64,000 nt of DNA, from positions 1-64,000 of the forward strand of contig NZ_CADFDK010000010.1 of NCBI RefSeq assembly GCF_902832885.1, given 5' to 3'. The number at the start of each line of letters is the position of its first letter. The stretch's first letter is position 1. A program made the position numbers and the translations under genes. The stretch comes from Burkholderia seminalis DSM 23518 (lineage in GTDB: Bacteria; Pseudomonadota; Gammaproteobacteria; Burkholderiales; Burkholderiaceae). Below the pieces are notes generated by a model that was given only the letters and a program-made list of their open reading frames with translations, was not told the origin of the DNA and ran no database searches. Positions 8,704 through 16,793 of this stretch are shown piece by piece.

Positions 8704-9327
8704 CTACGCGCCGCCCGTGCTGCCCGCACCGACGAGCGCGGGCCATGCGCCCAGCGCGGCCTGCGCGATGGCCTCCAGATCGCGGCGGCTCGCGCCGTCG
8801 CGCGCCTGGATCGACATGCCCTGTTGAACCGTCACGTAGTAACGGGCGATTGCATCGAGGTTCGCGTGCGCCGAGATCTCGCCGGTCGCGACGCCTTGCC
8901 GGAGACGATCCCGCAGCGCCTCGACCGTGCCCTCGCGCATCCCGATCAGCGTTTGCCGGACCGTGTCGGAACGTTCGGCCGGATGCAGCGCCGACAGCAC
9001 GATCAGGCAGCCGGGCGGCTTCGAGCGCCGGGTGAACACGCGCGCCGTATCCATCAGGTAGTTCCGCACGGCGTCGTGTGCGCTGTCCGCCCGTTCGACG
9101 CCACCCCAGATTTCCCGTCCCTCCGTCGCGACGTAGTGCTCGAGCGCCTGCCGGAACAACGCTTCCTTGCTGCCGAACGCCGCATACAGGCTCGGCGACG
9201 CGATGCCCATCGCGGCCGTCAGGTCCGTCATCGACGCACCTTCGTAGCCGAGGCGCCAGAACACCTCCATCGCGCGATCCAGCGCCGCTTCCTTGTCGAA
9301 GCTTCTCGGTCGGCCCCGTTCAGCCAT
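8704..9327 (-). CDS. TetR family transcriptional regulator
   Basis: The protein has 207 residues. The N-terminal helix-turn-helix (about residues 20-50, including GASMTDLTAAMGIASPSLYAAFGSKEALF) is of the TetR type, and the remainder is the alpha-helical ligand domain. The ATG at 9327 is favoured over the in-frame ATG at 9336 because AGGG then lies 9 bases away. It is divergent from the SDR gene, and a perfect 12-bp palindrome lies in the shared promoter region. It probably represses itself and the reductase. Confidence 0.88.
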   Translation of the reverse strand: MAERGRPRSFDKEAALDRAMEVFWRLGYEGASMTDLTAAMGIASPSLYAAFGSKEALFRQALEHYVATEGREIWGGVERADSAHDAVRNYLMDTARVFTRRSKPPGCLIVLSALHPAERSDTVRQTLIGMREGTVEALRDRLRQGVATGEISAHANLDAIARYYVTVQQGMSIQARDGASRRDLEAIAQAALGAWPALVGAGSTGGA

Positions 9328-9353
9328 TGCGTCCATCCCTGCGTCGATTTCTG

Positions 9354-9365
9354 TATCGATCGATA
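9354..9365. promoter_or_regulatory. palindromic operator candidate between tetR-type gene and SDR gene
   Basis: The 12-bp perfect palindrome TATCGATCGATA sits 26 bases before the regulator start and about 80 before the reductase start. Its position and symmetry fit a TetR-family operator. Binding is inferred. Confidence 0.5.
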
Positions 9366-9442
9366 AAATAAATCAATTGACTGTGCGACGCAACTCGCTA
9401 CATTCTGTGTCGGTCGTTACATAAATAAGGAAAGGAACCGAC

Positions 9443-10183
9443 ATGAACCGACTTCAGGGCAAGCGTGCACTCATCACCGGCGGCAGCCGCGGCATCGGCG
9501 CGGCAATCGCGAAACGGCTGGCGGACGAGGGCGCGGACGTCGCGATCACGTACGAGAAATCGGCCGAGCGGGCGCAGGCCGTCGTCGCGGGCATCGAGGC
9601 GCAGGGCCGCCGCGCCGTCGCGATCCAGGCCGACAGCGCCGATCCGGTTGCCGTGCGCGACGCGGTCGACCGTGCCGCGGAGGCGCTCGGCGGCCTCGAC
9701 ATCCTCGTCAACAACGCGGGGATTTTCCGGGCCGGCGCGCTGGACGACCTCACGCTCGACGACATCGACGCGACGCTGAACGTGAACGTGCGCGCGGTGA
9801 TCGTCGCGTCGCAGGCGGCGGCGCGCCATCTCGGGGAGGGCGGGCGCATCGTGTCGACCGGCAGTTGCCTCGCGACGCGCGTGCCCGATGCGGGAATGAG
9901 TCTCTATGCGGCGAGCAAGGCCGCGCTGATCGGCTGGACGCAGGGGCTCGCACGCGACCTCGGCTCGCGCGGCATCACGGTCAATATCGTGCATCCGGGT
10001 TCGACGGATACCGACATGAATCCGGCCGACGGCGAACACGCCAGTGCCCAGCGTTCGCGCATGGCGATTCCGCAGTACGGCAAGGCCGATGACGTCGCCG
10101 CGCTCGTGGCCTTCGTCGTCGGGCCGGAAGGGCGGTCGATCAACGGCACGGGCCTGACGATCGACGGCGGTGCGAACGCGTAA
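9443..10183 (+). CDS. SDR family NAD(P)-dependent oxidoreductase
   Basis: The protein has 246 residues, normal for a classical short-chain dehydrogenase. The cofactor loop TGGSRGIG is at 12-19, the structural motif is NNAG, and the catalytic Ser (STGSCL) and YAASK follow in the usual spacing. It resembles 3-oxoacyl-ACP reductase-like members, but the substrate cannot be assigned. An Arg two positions after the glycine motif's Ser suggests NADPH use. Divergent from and probably controlled by the TetR-type regulator. AAGGAAAGG precedes the ATG. Confidence 0.9.
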   Translation: MNRLQGKRALITGGSRGIGAAIAKRLADEGADVAITYEKSAERAQAVVAGIEAQGRRAVAIQADSADPVAVRDAVDRAAEALGGLDILVNNAGIFRAGALDDLTLDDIDATLNVNVRAVIVASQAAARHLGEGGRIVSTGSCLATRVPDAGMSLYAASKAALIGWTQGLARDLGSRGITVNIVHPGSTDTDMNPADGEHASAQRSRMAIPQYGKADDVAALVAFVVGPEGRSINGTGLTIDGGANA

Positions 10184-10225
10184 GGGCCGCGCCCGGCGGG
10201 ATCCGGCCGGGCGGCGCGACGTTCG

Positions 10226-10564
10226 TTATCGGCAGCCGAGCCGTTGATGCTCGGTTTCGAGGTCGGCCCGTTTGTCGTAGGCGTGCAGTTCGTTGCGCGG
10301 CTTGCCGTCCGGGCCGACGCGGCGCACGACCTTGTGGCCGCGGTCGGGGGCGTGCGTGACCGCGTCGATGCGCGCGGCCAGTTCGCGGCAGCGTGCGTCG
10401 GGCGATGTGCTGTCCCGAAGTGGTGCTGCCGCCGTCGTGACGTTGGCGATGCCCGGGCTGACATAGCGCGGCGTGGCGCGAGCCGTGCCGATATCGGTGT
10501 CGGTGGCGTTCGCCGTGCAGGTCAGCGCCGAAAGGGCGGCCAGTGCCGCGATGGTTCGAATCAT
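10226..10564 (-). CDS. secreted hypothetical protein (112 aa)
   Basis: It has an N-terminal signal peptide (MIRTIAALAALSALTCTANA) followed by about 90 mostly polar residues with two further cysteines (DARCREL and the C-terminal GCR), which could form a disulfide in the periplasm. No family was recognised. Convergent with the SDR gene. Confidence 0.65.
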   Translation of the reverse strand: MIRTIAALAALSALTCTANATDTDIGTARATPRYVSPGIANVTTAAAPLRDSTSPDARCRELAARIDAVTHAPDRGHKVVRRVGPDGKPRNELHAYDKRADLETEHQRLGCR

Positions 10565-10793
10565 GATCGGGTCCGGTGCGAGCGAAGGTTCGGGATTCTA
10601 CGCAATGCGCGGTGCCTCACCGTGGTGCACGGACAAAGTGCGATCACATGTCGCATGACACGGCGATGAATCGGAGGGGCGCGCCAACGGTTCGTGCGTC
10701 GGACATACAGTGCGCCGGGGCGGACGAAGGCCTCATTTACAAAGGCGCGACGCATCCTTAGGATGACGCCACCTCCGGTCCGTCAGAAATCCT

Positions 10794-12185
10794 ATGCATA
10801 TAGTCGATCGCGCGATGCTCGCCGCGCTTTGCCTTGGCGTTGCCGCGTGCGGCGGTGGCGGCGACAGTGCGGCGCCGCCCGCGCAGACCGTTGCGGGCAC
10901 ACCCGTTCCGCCGGCATCGCCTGCCGAGCCTGCCAGCGCGGCGTCCGGCGGCTCGCCGTCGTCGGCGAATCCCGCCAGCCCCGTGCCCGCGTCCACCGCG
11001 GCCGGTACGACGCCCGGCGCGGCGCGCGCGCCCACGCAGGGTGCCAATTCCGGGCTCGTCGCGGATGTGACCGTCTATCCGGCAGCCAACGGCGGCGATC
11101 AGGCCGACGCGCTGCAAAAGGCATTCGACAGCCTGAAAGCCGGCCAGCGCCTCGTCATCTCGCCGGGGCGTTACGTCGTCGGGCATTCGCTCACGGTCAG
11201 CGTGCCGCAGGCGGTGATTTCCGGATACGGCGCGACGCTGGCCGCCACGAATCCCGCGGACCAGACGATCGTGATGAGTGGCACAGGTTCGACGCTCGTG
11301 GGCGTGACGCTGGTCGGTACCGGCACGACGCGGCTCACGACGCCGGCCTCAACCAAGGTCGACGTGACCGGTGCGGGCGTCCAGGTGCTGCGCGTGACGA
11401 TCCAGGGCGGCGCCAGCGCCGGGATCTTCGTGTTCGGCGGCAGCGACGTCGCGATTGTCGGCAATACGGTGAGCGCCACACTGGCGGACGGGATCCATAC
11501 GACCAACGGATCGATCAACGTGCTCGTGCAGAACAATACGGTGACGGCCACCGGCGACGACATGATCGCGGTCGTCAGCTATCGGGGGGACGGCCGCGTC
11601 AGCAGCAATGTGCTGATCGACCATAACGCGGTGTCCGGCAACGTGTGGGGGCGCGGCATGGCGGTGGTCGGCGGCCAGGCCGTGACGATCTCGAACAATA
11701 CGGTCGACGGCGTGCAGAAGGCGGCGGGCATCCTGGTGGCGCAGGAGGACAGTTGGAACTCGTTCGGTGCGTCGAACGTGATGATTAGCGGCAACGTCGT
11801 GACCAACATCCAGAACTCGAACGCGAACAACGGGCTGCAGCCGACGCAGCAGGCGGCGCTCGAACTGGACACGTCGACGGGCACGGTGACGAATGTCGCG
11901 GTGACGGGCAACAGCGTGTCCGGCTCCGGTTATGCGGGTTTCCGGGCGTATGGGAACGTGTGCTCGTTCAGCGTGACGGGGAACACGTTCTCGTCGATCG
12001 CCGGTTCGCCCGTGTCGCTGCTGGCGAGCGGGTGTGCGGCGAGCCAGATGGTCGTCGATGCGAATCGGTTGGGCGATGGCAGCTTGCTGGCGCAGCCGGC
12101 GGGGGTGTCGGCTGCGAAAGGGGCGTTTTCCGTGACGGGGGCGGATGCGAGTTTGATGCCGCAGGTGAGGACGGGGTTGATGTGA
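10794..12185 (+). CDS. lipoprotein with right-handed parallel beta-helix
   Basis: The protein has 463 residues. The lipoprotein signal ends at VAAC (Cys19), then an Ala/Pro/Ser-rich linker of about 60 residues. The rest is repeats of the beta-helix type, with runs such as NNTVTATGDD, NNTVDGV and GNSVSGSG recurring at about 20-25 residue spacing, as in pectate-lyase-like/NosD repeat proteins. Probably anchored to the outer membrane with a carbohydrate-related role, though no catalytic site was recognised. It is the last chromosomal gene before the left edge of element A. Confidence 0.8.
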   Translation: MHIVDRAMLAALCLGVAACGGGGDSAAPPAQTVAGTPVPPASPAEPASAASGGSPSSANPASPVPASTAAGTTPGAARAPTQGANSGLVADVTVYPAANGGDQADALQKAFDSLKAGQRLVISPGRYVVGHSLTVSVPQAVISGYGATLAATNPADQTIVMSGTGSTLVGVTLVGTGTTRLTTPASTKVDVTGAGVQVLRVTIQGGASAGIFVFGGSDVAIVGNTVSATLADGIHTTNGSINVLVQNNTVTATGDDMIAVVSYRGDGRVSSNVLIDHNAVSGNVWGRGMAVVGGQAVTISNNTVDGVQKAAGILVAQEDSWNSFGASNVMISGNVVTNIQNSNANNGLQPTQQAALELDTSTGTVTNVAVTGNSVSGSGYAGFRAYGNVCSFSVTGNTFSSIAGSPVSLLASGCAASQMVVDANRLGDGSLLAQPAGVSAAKGAFSVTGADASLMPQVRTGLM

Positions 12186-12223
12186 GAGCGGACTGGGCAG
12201 GGTGAGGCTGGCGGGGGGAATGT

Positions 12224-12240
12224 TGGTCCCCCGACAGAAT
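12224..12240 (+). repeat. candidate attL of element A: degenerate copy of the tRNA-Arg 3' end
   Basis: TGGTCCCCCGACAG-AAT here corresponds to TGGTCCCCCCGACAGGAAT at 32823-32841, the 3' end of the tRNA-Arg gene (plus strand), with one C and one G fewer. It lies 38 bases after the last chromosomal gene. A TGCCCCCAA motif at about 12286-12294 recurs in the integrase upstream region at the other end. The copy not needed for tRNA function would be free to decay. Confidence 0.6.
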
Positions 12241-12430
12241 TCATGTCTGTACGATGGGATTTGGCTTGAGAGATATTTTTTGTAATTGTGCCCCCAAAAA
12301 TGCCCCGAACGATTCGGCGCTCACTCAGAGCACGATGCGCGAATCGCCCGATACAATCATTTGGCGGCACGTAAGCGCCGCCCTCAGCAGGCCGAAGTCC
12401 AAAAAACGCAACATTGAGAGAGACCACTTT

Positions 12431-12589
12431 ATGAAACGGATCATCGCAGCCCTGCTTTGTGCCGCCTTGGTGGCGCCCACCATCGTCCTCGCGCGCGGTG
12501 GCCACTATGCCGGCGGCCACGGATCTTCTCACAAGGGCGGCAAATACAAGAACGCTCGCACCGGAGATCGTTACGAGCATCGCAAGTAG
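12431..12589 (+). CDS. small secreted His/Gly/Lys-rich protein (52 aa)
   Basis: The frame starts MKRIIAALLCAALVAPTIVLA, a clear signal peptide, followed by a short basic tail rich in His, Gly and Lys (RGGHYAGGHGSSHKGGKY). A purine-rich GAGAGAG lies ahead of the ATG. The function is unknown. It lies just inside the inferred left edge of element A. Confidence 0.55.
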   Translation: MKRIIAALLCAALVAPTIVLARGGHYAGGHGSSHKGGKYKNARTGDRYEHRK

Positions 12590-12870
12590 CCCCCTGGGAT
12601 AGAGCCGCCTGTAGGGGCTCGTTCGATAGAGGAGTGCTCGCCATCTTGGTGATCACGCCACTCGAAAATGGGGAACAATCCGGGCTGTCCCAAGCGAGCA
12701 GGAAAGGGGGGAAAGTAGGGGAAATTCCTTGAAAACTTGGGCAGGCAACCGCATAATAGTCCCGTAGCGGTATCACGGTTTAAATACGCCTGGACCAGCC
12801 CTGCGACAAATCGATACCGTCAATCGTAAGCGTACTGTAAGTACGTCAGGCCCGGGTACCACCTCTTCTC

Positions 12871-12895
12871 AATAGCCTCCCTTGCGGAGGCTATT
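12871..12895 (+). promoter_or_regulatory. 10-bp hairpin enclosing the ribosome-binding site of the DUF3800 gene
   Basis: AATAGCCTCC (12871-12880), loop CTTGC, GGAGGCTATT (12886-12895). The right arm contains GGAGG, the only Shine-Dalgarno candidate for the ATG at 12901. If the RNA folds, the site is fully paired. The same hairpin followed by TTTTC could also act as a terminator for incoming transcription. Confidence 0.6.
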
Positions 12896-12900
12896 TTCAT

Positions 12901-13620
12901 ATGGCGAAAACAATATACTTGGACGAGAGCGGGTGTCTGGGCTGGAGCCTCGACCAGCCATACGGCCGCGGGGGATCGAGTCGCTATTTCACGTTAGCCG
13001 CCGCCGTAATCCCTGACGACCATGAAAAGGCGCTGAATCGAGTCATACGTGGCCTGTACAAGAAGAGGAGGCGGTCCACGGACAATGAATTAAAGTCCGT
13101 ATCGCTATCGTCCGGTGAACGTGACCATTTCGCTACGCAACTTTCTGGGATCAAGCAAAACTATCCTGGCATCACGTTTGCGACAATCACCGTTCGAAAA
13201 GAGCATGTCCAAGATGGCTTCCGGCGCCATCCAAATGGCCTGTATAACTACATGGTGAAATTGCTCCTCCTCAAGCTTATGGCTCAGGAGGAGGCGGTGC
13301 ATTTCATTCCTGATGCGCGCACAATTAAGGTAGAGCTCAAGCACTCGATGCACGACTACCTACGGACCGAACTGGCCGCATGTGGGTCGGGAGCGTTCTT
13401 ACAAACTACACCGTGGGAAAGCAAGGACTGCCTTCCGCTGCAATTTGTCGACATTCTGGCTGGCGTTGTATGGGGGCACCATGAGTTCAAGAGTAGCCAG
13501 GCGTACAAGACGCTCAGTCCACACGTGATGCAGAAGAGTTTGTTTTTCAACCCACCTCAACCAGAGCCATTGTGGGTCGACTATGCGCCATATCGCTGGT
13601 GGATCAACAACCAAGGCTGA
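12901..13620 (+). CDS. DUF3800 domain-containing protein
   Basis: The protein has 239 residues. It opens with IYLDESG, the acidic first strand of the RNase-H-like DUF3800 fold, and later shows LQFVDILAGVVW, the conserved acidic position at its end. DUF3800 proteins are often carried by mobile elements and defence islands, and nuclease activity is suspected but not established here. The GC content is well below that of the chromosome. Translation may be limited by the hairpin over its ribosome-binding site. A terminator follows. Confidence 0.75.
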   Translation: MAKTIYLDESGCLGWSLDQPYGRGGSSRYFTLAAAVIPDDHEKALNRVIRGLYKKRRRSTDNELKSVSLSSGERDHFATQLSGIKQNYPGITFATITVRKEHVQDGFRRHPNGLYNYMVKLLLLKLMAQEEAVHFIPDARTIKVELKHSMHDYLRTELAACGSGAFLQTTPWESKDCLPLQFVDILAGVVWGHHEFKSSQAYKTLSPHVMQKSLFFNPPQPEPLWVDYAPYRWWINNQG

Positions 13621-13643
13621 CGACGCCCCTGCCTGTTCGCACT

Positions 13644-13666
13644 CCCCGCCTCGAGCGGGGCTTTTC
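13644..13666 (+). terminator. rho-independent terminator
   Basis: CCCCGC (13644-13649), loop CTCGA, GCGGGG (13655-13660), then CTTTTC. It ends the DUF3800 gene. Confidence 0.65.
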
Positions 13667-13694
13667 ATATCTGCCTCCGTTTGATCGGCCTGCT

Positions 13695-13904
13695 ATGCTG
13701 AACTCCTTTGCCCTCCAACTCGGCTCGTTCGTCATCTATCTCGGCGTGCTCGCGGGCGCGATATGGGCTGGTGTGCGTGCACGCCGACTGAGCGGGCGTT
13801 TTTGGGTCGGCGTGCTGACGTTCGTCGTTCTGTTCTTCGGAGTTAGTGCCCTTCTCGCGCTCGGCGGGTTGCCGGCACCTGGCGGCTATGCGAATGACGA
13901 TTGA
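13695..13904 (+). CDS. small membrane protein (69 aa)
   Basis: Two hydrophobic segments (about residues 6-25, FALQLGSFVIYLGVLAGAIW, and 38-58, VGVLTFVVLFFGVSALLALG) joined by a short basic loop (RARRLSGR) suggest a two-helix inner-membrane protein. The start is the ATG at 13695; no strong ribosome-binding site is visible. The function is unknown. Confidence 0.5.
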   Translation: MLNSFALQLGSFVIYLGVLAGAIWAGVRARRLSGRFWVGVLTFVVLFFGVSALLALGGLPAPGGYANDD

Positions 13905-14161
13905 TGTGATTTGCCGAGTCTAAGGAGGCGTTACCGCAGCGCCGAAGTCGCTCGCATGCGTCGAGCATGGCGCGGAGCGAATGCCATCACTGCTGTGCGC
14001 GTTTGAGCTTCGGCATGAGAGTTGATTCGACGACAAGCATCGTACGTCGACGCTCGCGCGTGGCGGGGTGCGCGGTTCACGTGCATGTCGTGCACCAATT
14101 GCTACCGTGACGTCGCGCAGCGCTATGTTGGACCGACGAGACATCTGGATGCGACCATTGC

Positions 14162-14545
14162 ATGATGGACTATATCGATTCGTGCGTTTTGTCAGAGGCG
14201 CGGGCCCTAATTGCCGACGCTGGTATGGCCGATTTCCTCCCGGCAAGTGCGGCGCCGGCGAGTACTGGCGGTGAACTGGTTGCGATCGATTTGATCGATT
14301 CGCCTCGGAGGAATGCTGGCACTCCAAACTTCAACAAACCCGATCCTGACAGGCCTGGCGTGATTCGAAGCACGAGCATCCTAGACGCAGTGAGGGATGG
14401 TGTTCCATTGCCGCCATTGATGCTGTACCAACGGTCAGGGGAACCACGCTACGAATTGCTCGCAGGGTTTCATAGGTATCACTTGTTTGCAGCACTCGGC
14501 TATACGCATGTGTACGCCGAGGTGACAAACTGGAAGCTCGAATAG
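14162..14545 (+). CDS. ParB/Srx-fold hypothetical protein
   Basis: The protein has 127 residues. The C-terminal part (PPLMLYQRSGEPRYELLAGFHRYHLFAALGYTHVYAEV) resembles the ParB N-terminal/sulfiredoxin fold, with GFHRYHLFAALG standing for the GxHRxxAxxxxG phosphate-binding box. It is too short to be a partition protein. Stand-alone proteins of this kind are common in phages and islands. The translation signal is weak, so the start is uncertain. Confidence 0.55.
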   Translation: MMDYIDSCVLSEARALIADAGMADFLPASAAPASTGGELVAIDLIDSPRRNAGTPNFNKPDPDRPGVIRSTSILDAVRDGVPLPPLMLYQRSGEPRYELLAGFHRYHLFAALGYTHVYAEVTNWKLE

Positions 14546-14701
14546 TGATTTCGCCGCGGCGAGGTTGCTACTGAGCAATCTATTTCCTTCCATGAACTGA
14601 GTAGTACTCCTAGAAAATTGAAGTGTGGCGACGGACGAGCCTCGATGTCGGTGGCGGCTCATGACCTTTCATAACTGCTTGTCTCGGGGCTGTGATATTT
14701 C

Positions 14702-14729
14702 TTGACATTAGACCCTAGGGGTCTAATAT
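14702..14729 (+). promoter_or_regulatory. sigma-70 promoter with palindromic operator filling the spacer
   Basis: TTGACA (14702-14707), 16-bp spacer, TAATAT (14724-14729). The spacer and the first bases of the -10 box form TTAGACCC-tag-GGGTCTAA (14708-14726), a perfect 8-bp-arm palindrome. A protein bound there would block RNA polymerase. It drives the 14783-15813 gene group. Confidence 0.75.
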
Positions 14730-14782
14730 TGTGTTCGTGTGGTAGTGCACTTTGCGCAGCCCTCATCCCGAAAGGAAAGACC

Positions 14783-14893
14783 ATGAAGTTCCTGTTTCAC
14801 GCTCGCCCATTCGAGGCACACCGCAATGCTGTACATCCCCCCGACGACGAAGAACCTTGCCGATCTCAAGCACGAGCTGGGATATACCGGTAA
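14783..14893 (+). CDS. possible 36-residue leader peptide
   Basis: The ATG at 14783 follows a good AAAGGAAAG site, the best in this region, and opens a 36-residue frame that overlaps the start of the next gene in another frame. It could be a coupling leader for the 14826 gene. No function is recognisable in the peptide. It may also be chance. Confidence 0.35.
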   Translation: MKFLFHARPFEAHRNAVHPPDDEEPCRSQARAGIYR

Positions 14894-15113
14894 GCAGCTT
14901 GCCGAGCTATTCGGCCTAGCTGGCGATCACCAGTGGCGCAAATATACGGGCGGAAACACACCGCGCCCAATGGGGCCGCAGATGCTGTTCTTTGCGGCGG
15001 CTCGGCTTGAATTGGATGAAAAGACGCTCAATCGCGTACTTAAACGTATGCAGGACATCGGCGCGACCATCGATCTCAACGCCGAAGTGCTGGACTCCAC
15101 CCACGAGGAATAA
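14826..15113 (+). CDS. small HTH-type phage protein (95 aa)
   Basis: Residues about 10-45 (NLADLKHELGYTGKQLAELFGLAGDHQWRKYTGG) fit a helix-turn-helix of the XRE kind, followed by a helical tail. It is the first substantial gene after the promoter-operator at 14702-14729, so self-control is plausible. The ribosome-binding site (CGAGG) is modest. It may be a regulator of element A; no target is proven. Confidence 0.55.
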   Translation: MLYIPPTTKNLADLKHELGYTGKQLAELFGLAGDHQWRKYTGGNTPRPMGPQMLFFAAARLELDEKTLNRVLKRMQDIGATIDLNAEVLDSTHEE

Positions 15114-15302
15114 CTGCGATAGCGGCAGCTTCGCAGCGTCGCCGTTGTCGCGAGGAGTGCCTTGCTGTGGGGCGCCGAATACGATATCCGGCGTCATCGT
15201 GCAGAGTCATTTCGACGTATCTAGCAACGAAGAGCGGCGGCCAAGGTGTTGGCGCACCAAGACCGCCTGACCGCAACACGACCTGTAATGGAGGTTCGTA
15301 TC

Positions 15303-15581
15303 ATGGCTAACGCAGATTCTACCGAACGCGTTCTCATAGACGGATTTGAACCTGTGTCCGTCGATGACATCGAATACACCGCAAACATCACCTACGAGCA
15401 GGCCGAGGCGATGAGTGCAATCTTTCGCAGCATTTCCCGGCTGACGAGCGACCGCGAAATCAAGGTTCTTTGTGAGCACGGTGCTCTGCAAGCAGACCTA
15501 CAGGCGAACGATATCGATGGAATTCGCGAAAGAGCGGCGAAGGCGGGTTTCGACGCGCGCGGGGTTCGTCATGGCAAGTAG
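15303..15581 (+). CDS. hypothetical protein (92 aa)
   Basis: A soluble acidic protein starting MANADSTERVLIDGFEPVSVDDIEYTANITYEQAEAM. GGAGG lies a few bases upstream of the ATG. It overlaps the next gene by 11 bp, so the two are probably coupled. No domain recognised. Confidence 0.6.
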   Translation: MANADSTERVLIDGFEPVSVDDIEYTANITYEQAEAMSAIFRSISRLTSDREIKVLCEHGALQADLQANDIDGIRERAAKAGFDARGVRHGK

Positions 15582-15813
15582 CAACTCTACCGAAGCACAG
15601 TCTGGCACGCCGCCTTTACCGCGCATGGCCGACCATGGGCGAATGAACGAAATCGAGAACAACGCGCTTAAGTTACGTGCACTGCTGTGGAACATGCATC
15701 GCGATGCCGCGGCAGCAGCCGGCAGAGAAGAGGACGCCACGCTCTTGTGGCTGGCGAGTGACCTTGTCGGCGATATTTTGCGCGTCGCCGGTGAGGCGGA
15801 TTGCATGCAGTAA
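15571..15813 (+). CDS. hypothetical protein (80 aa), coupled to the preceding gene
   Basis: A mostly helical protein (KLRALLWNMHRDAAAAAGREEDATLLWLASDLVGDILRVAG). It starts at the ATG at 15571 inside the end of the preceding gene. It is the last gene before a terminator, hence the end of the transcript starting near 14730. Function unknown. Confidence 0.55.
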   Translation: MASSNSTEAQSGTPPLPRMADHGRMNEIENNALKLRALLWNMHRDAAAAAGREEDATLLWLASDLVGDILRVAGEADCMQ

Positions 15814-15915
15814 TTTGGAGATATGGATCTCTATGGTCCGGCGCTGCCAAGGGAGCTTCGGATCGAAAGCGTGAATGAAGGCCCATCACTGATCCACCTC
15901 CCACGAGCACCATGA

Positions 15916-15940
15916 AGCCCCGCCTGCGCGGGGCTCTTTA
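15916..15940. terminator. bidirectional rho-independent terminator
   Basis: AGCCCCGC (15916-15923), loop, GCGGGGCT (15928-15935), then CTTTAG. It stands between the rightward small-gene group and the leftward Arc gene, serving both. Confidence 0.65.
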
Positions 15941-15948
15941 GTAGCGCA

Positions 15949-16215
15949 TCAATCTCGTGTCCGTGGCTGACGCTTCGGCTTCTCTCGATTGTCTAGCGCC
16001 CCAACGACCTTTTCCGCGATGTGCTCAGCGAACAAATCAAGTGTTCGATCGTCGATATGAAGGCCCCCATCTTCGCCGCCAGTCGAAAAGCTCGCTTCCA
16101 ATCGGGCAACCACTTCCGCGGTCAAGGACCGTCTCTTTTGGGTTGACGCGGCATCCAACCGCTCTTTCAATTCGAGCGGGATGCGAAGGTTGATTTGCGG
16201 ATCGTCTCGGGCCAT
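15949..16215 (-). CDS. Arc-type ribbon-helix-helix repressor
   Basis: The protein has 88 residues. The N-terminus MARDDPQINLRIPLELKERLDAASTQKRRSLTAEVVARLE is a classic Arc/MetJ ribbon-helix-helix: a beta strand (QINLRI) that contacts DNA, then two helices. The tail is charged. The start at 16215 places the strand at the N-terminus, as in Arc. Two identical 11-bp palindromes lie just upstream, between it and the divergent gene at 16317. Most likely a regulator of element A's divergent operon. Confidence 0.8.
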   Translation of the reverse strand: MARDDPQINLRIPLELKERLDAASTQKRRSLTAEVVARLEASFSTGGEDGGLHIDDRTLDLFAEHIAEKVVGALDNREKPKRQPRTRD

Positions 16216-16231
16216 GCGGGCATTGTAATGT

Positions 16232-16265
16232 AGCACCGTGCTTGAAATCAATAAAGCACCGTGCT
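16232..16265. promoter_or_regulatory. twin AGCACCGTGCT operators
   Basis: AGCACCGTGCT occurs at 16232-16242 and again at 16255-16265. Each is an inverted repeat (AGCAC-c-GTGCT), and their centres are 23 bp apart, about two helical turns. They lie between the arc-type gene and the divergent gene, where a ribbon-helix-helix repressor would bind as a tetramer. Confidence 0.7.
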
Positions 16266-16316
16266 ACATTTCGATCAAGGCGATTCAACAGAGGCGGTTC
16301 GGCGCTTCAGACGACC

Positions 16317-16784
16317 ATGCAAGAAGAACAATTCCTCATCCGCGATCGAGCCTACGGCGTGTGGCATCGGACGCGTTCGATCAGCCGGTTCATCGGCACA
16401 CGTGAGGCCAAGGCATTGACGATGGCTGATCTGGACAGTGTGCTTTTTGTCGAGTTCGGTTGCTCGAACAAGCTGCCTCTGGCACTGGTAGAGGTCGCAC
16501 GAGACATCGGACAAGACAAGGCAACCGGTGTGATCCACCAGCTTGCACGTATGGCTGGGCTTCCGGCATTCGTGGCTCTATACAGTCCAGCGTCGAAGGC
16601 AAATCCGGCCAGCCCCGCTTGGCACGATATTGAAGAATTTCGGGTGCGGCGCGTATGGCCGAAACCCGAAAAACGTTGGCGCCGGCTGTCACCAGCCGAA
16701 TGGGCCGCTGCGCTCGTTCAGATTCGGGATTGGCAGCTCAAGCGCTTCTCGTCACAACACGCCGCCAATGACTCGGCGTACTAG
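16317..16784 (+). CDS. hypothetical phage protein (155 aa)
   Basis: A soluble basic protein starting MQEEQFLIRDRAYGVWHRTRSISRFIG. Residues about 28-95 show alternating hydrophobic strands and helices. No domain recognised. Divergent from the Arc-type repressor, so it is probably the first gene of a repressed operon. Translation signals are weak. Confidence 0.6.
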   Translation: MQEEQFLIRDRAYGVWHRTRSISRFIGTREAKALTMADLDSVLFVEFGCSNKLPLALVEVARDIGQDKATGVIHQLARMAGLPAFVALYSPASKANPASPAWHDIEEFRVRRVWPKPEKRWRRLSPAEWAAALVQIRDWQLKRFSSQHAANDSAY

Positions 16785-16793
16785 GGGAACAAC

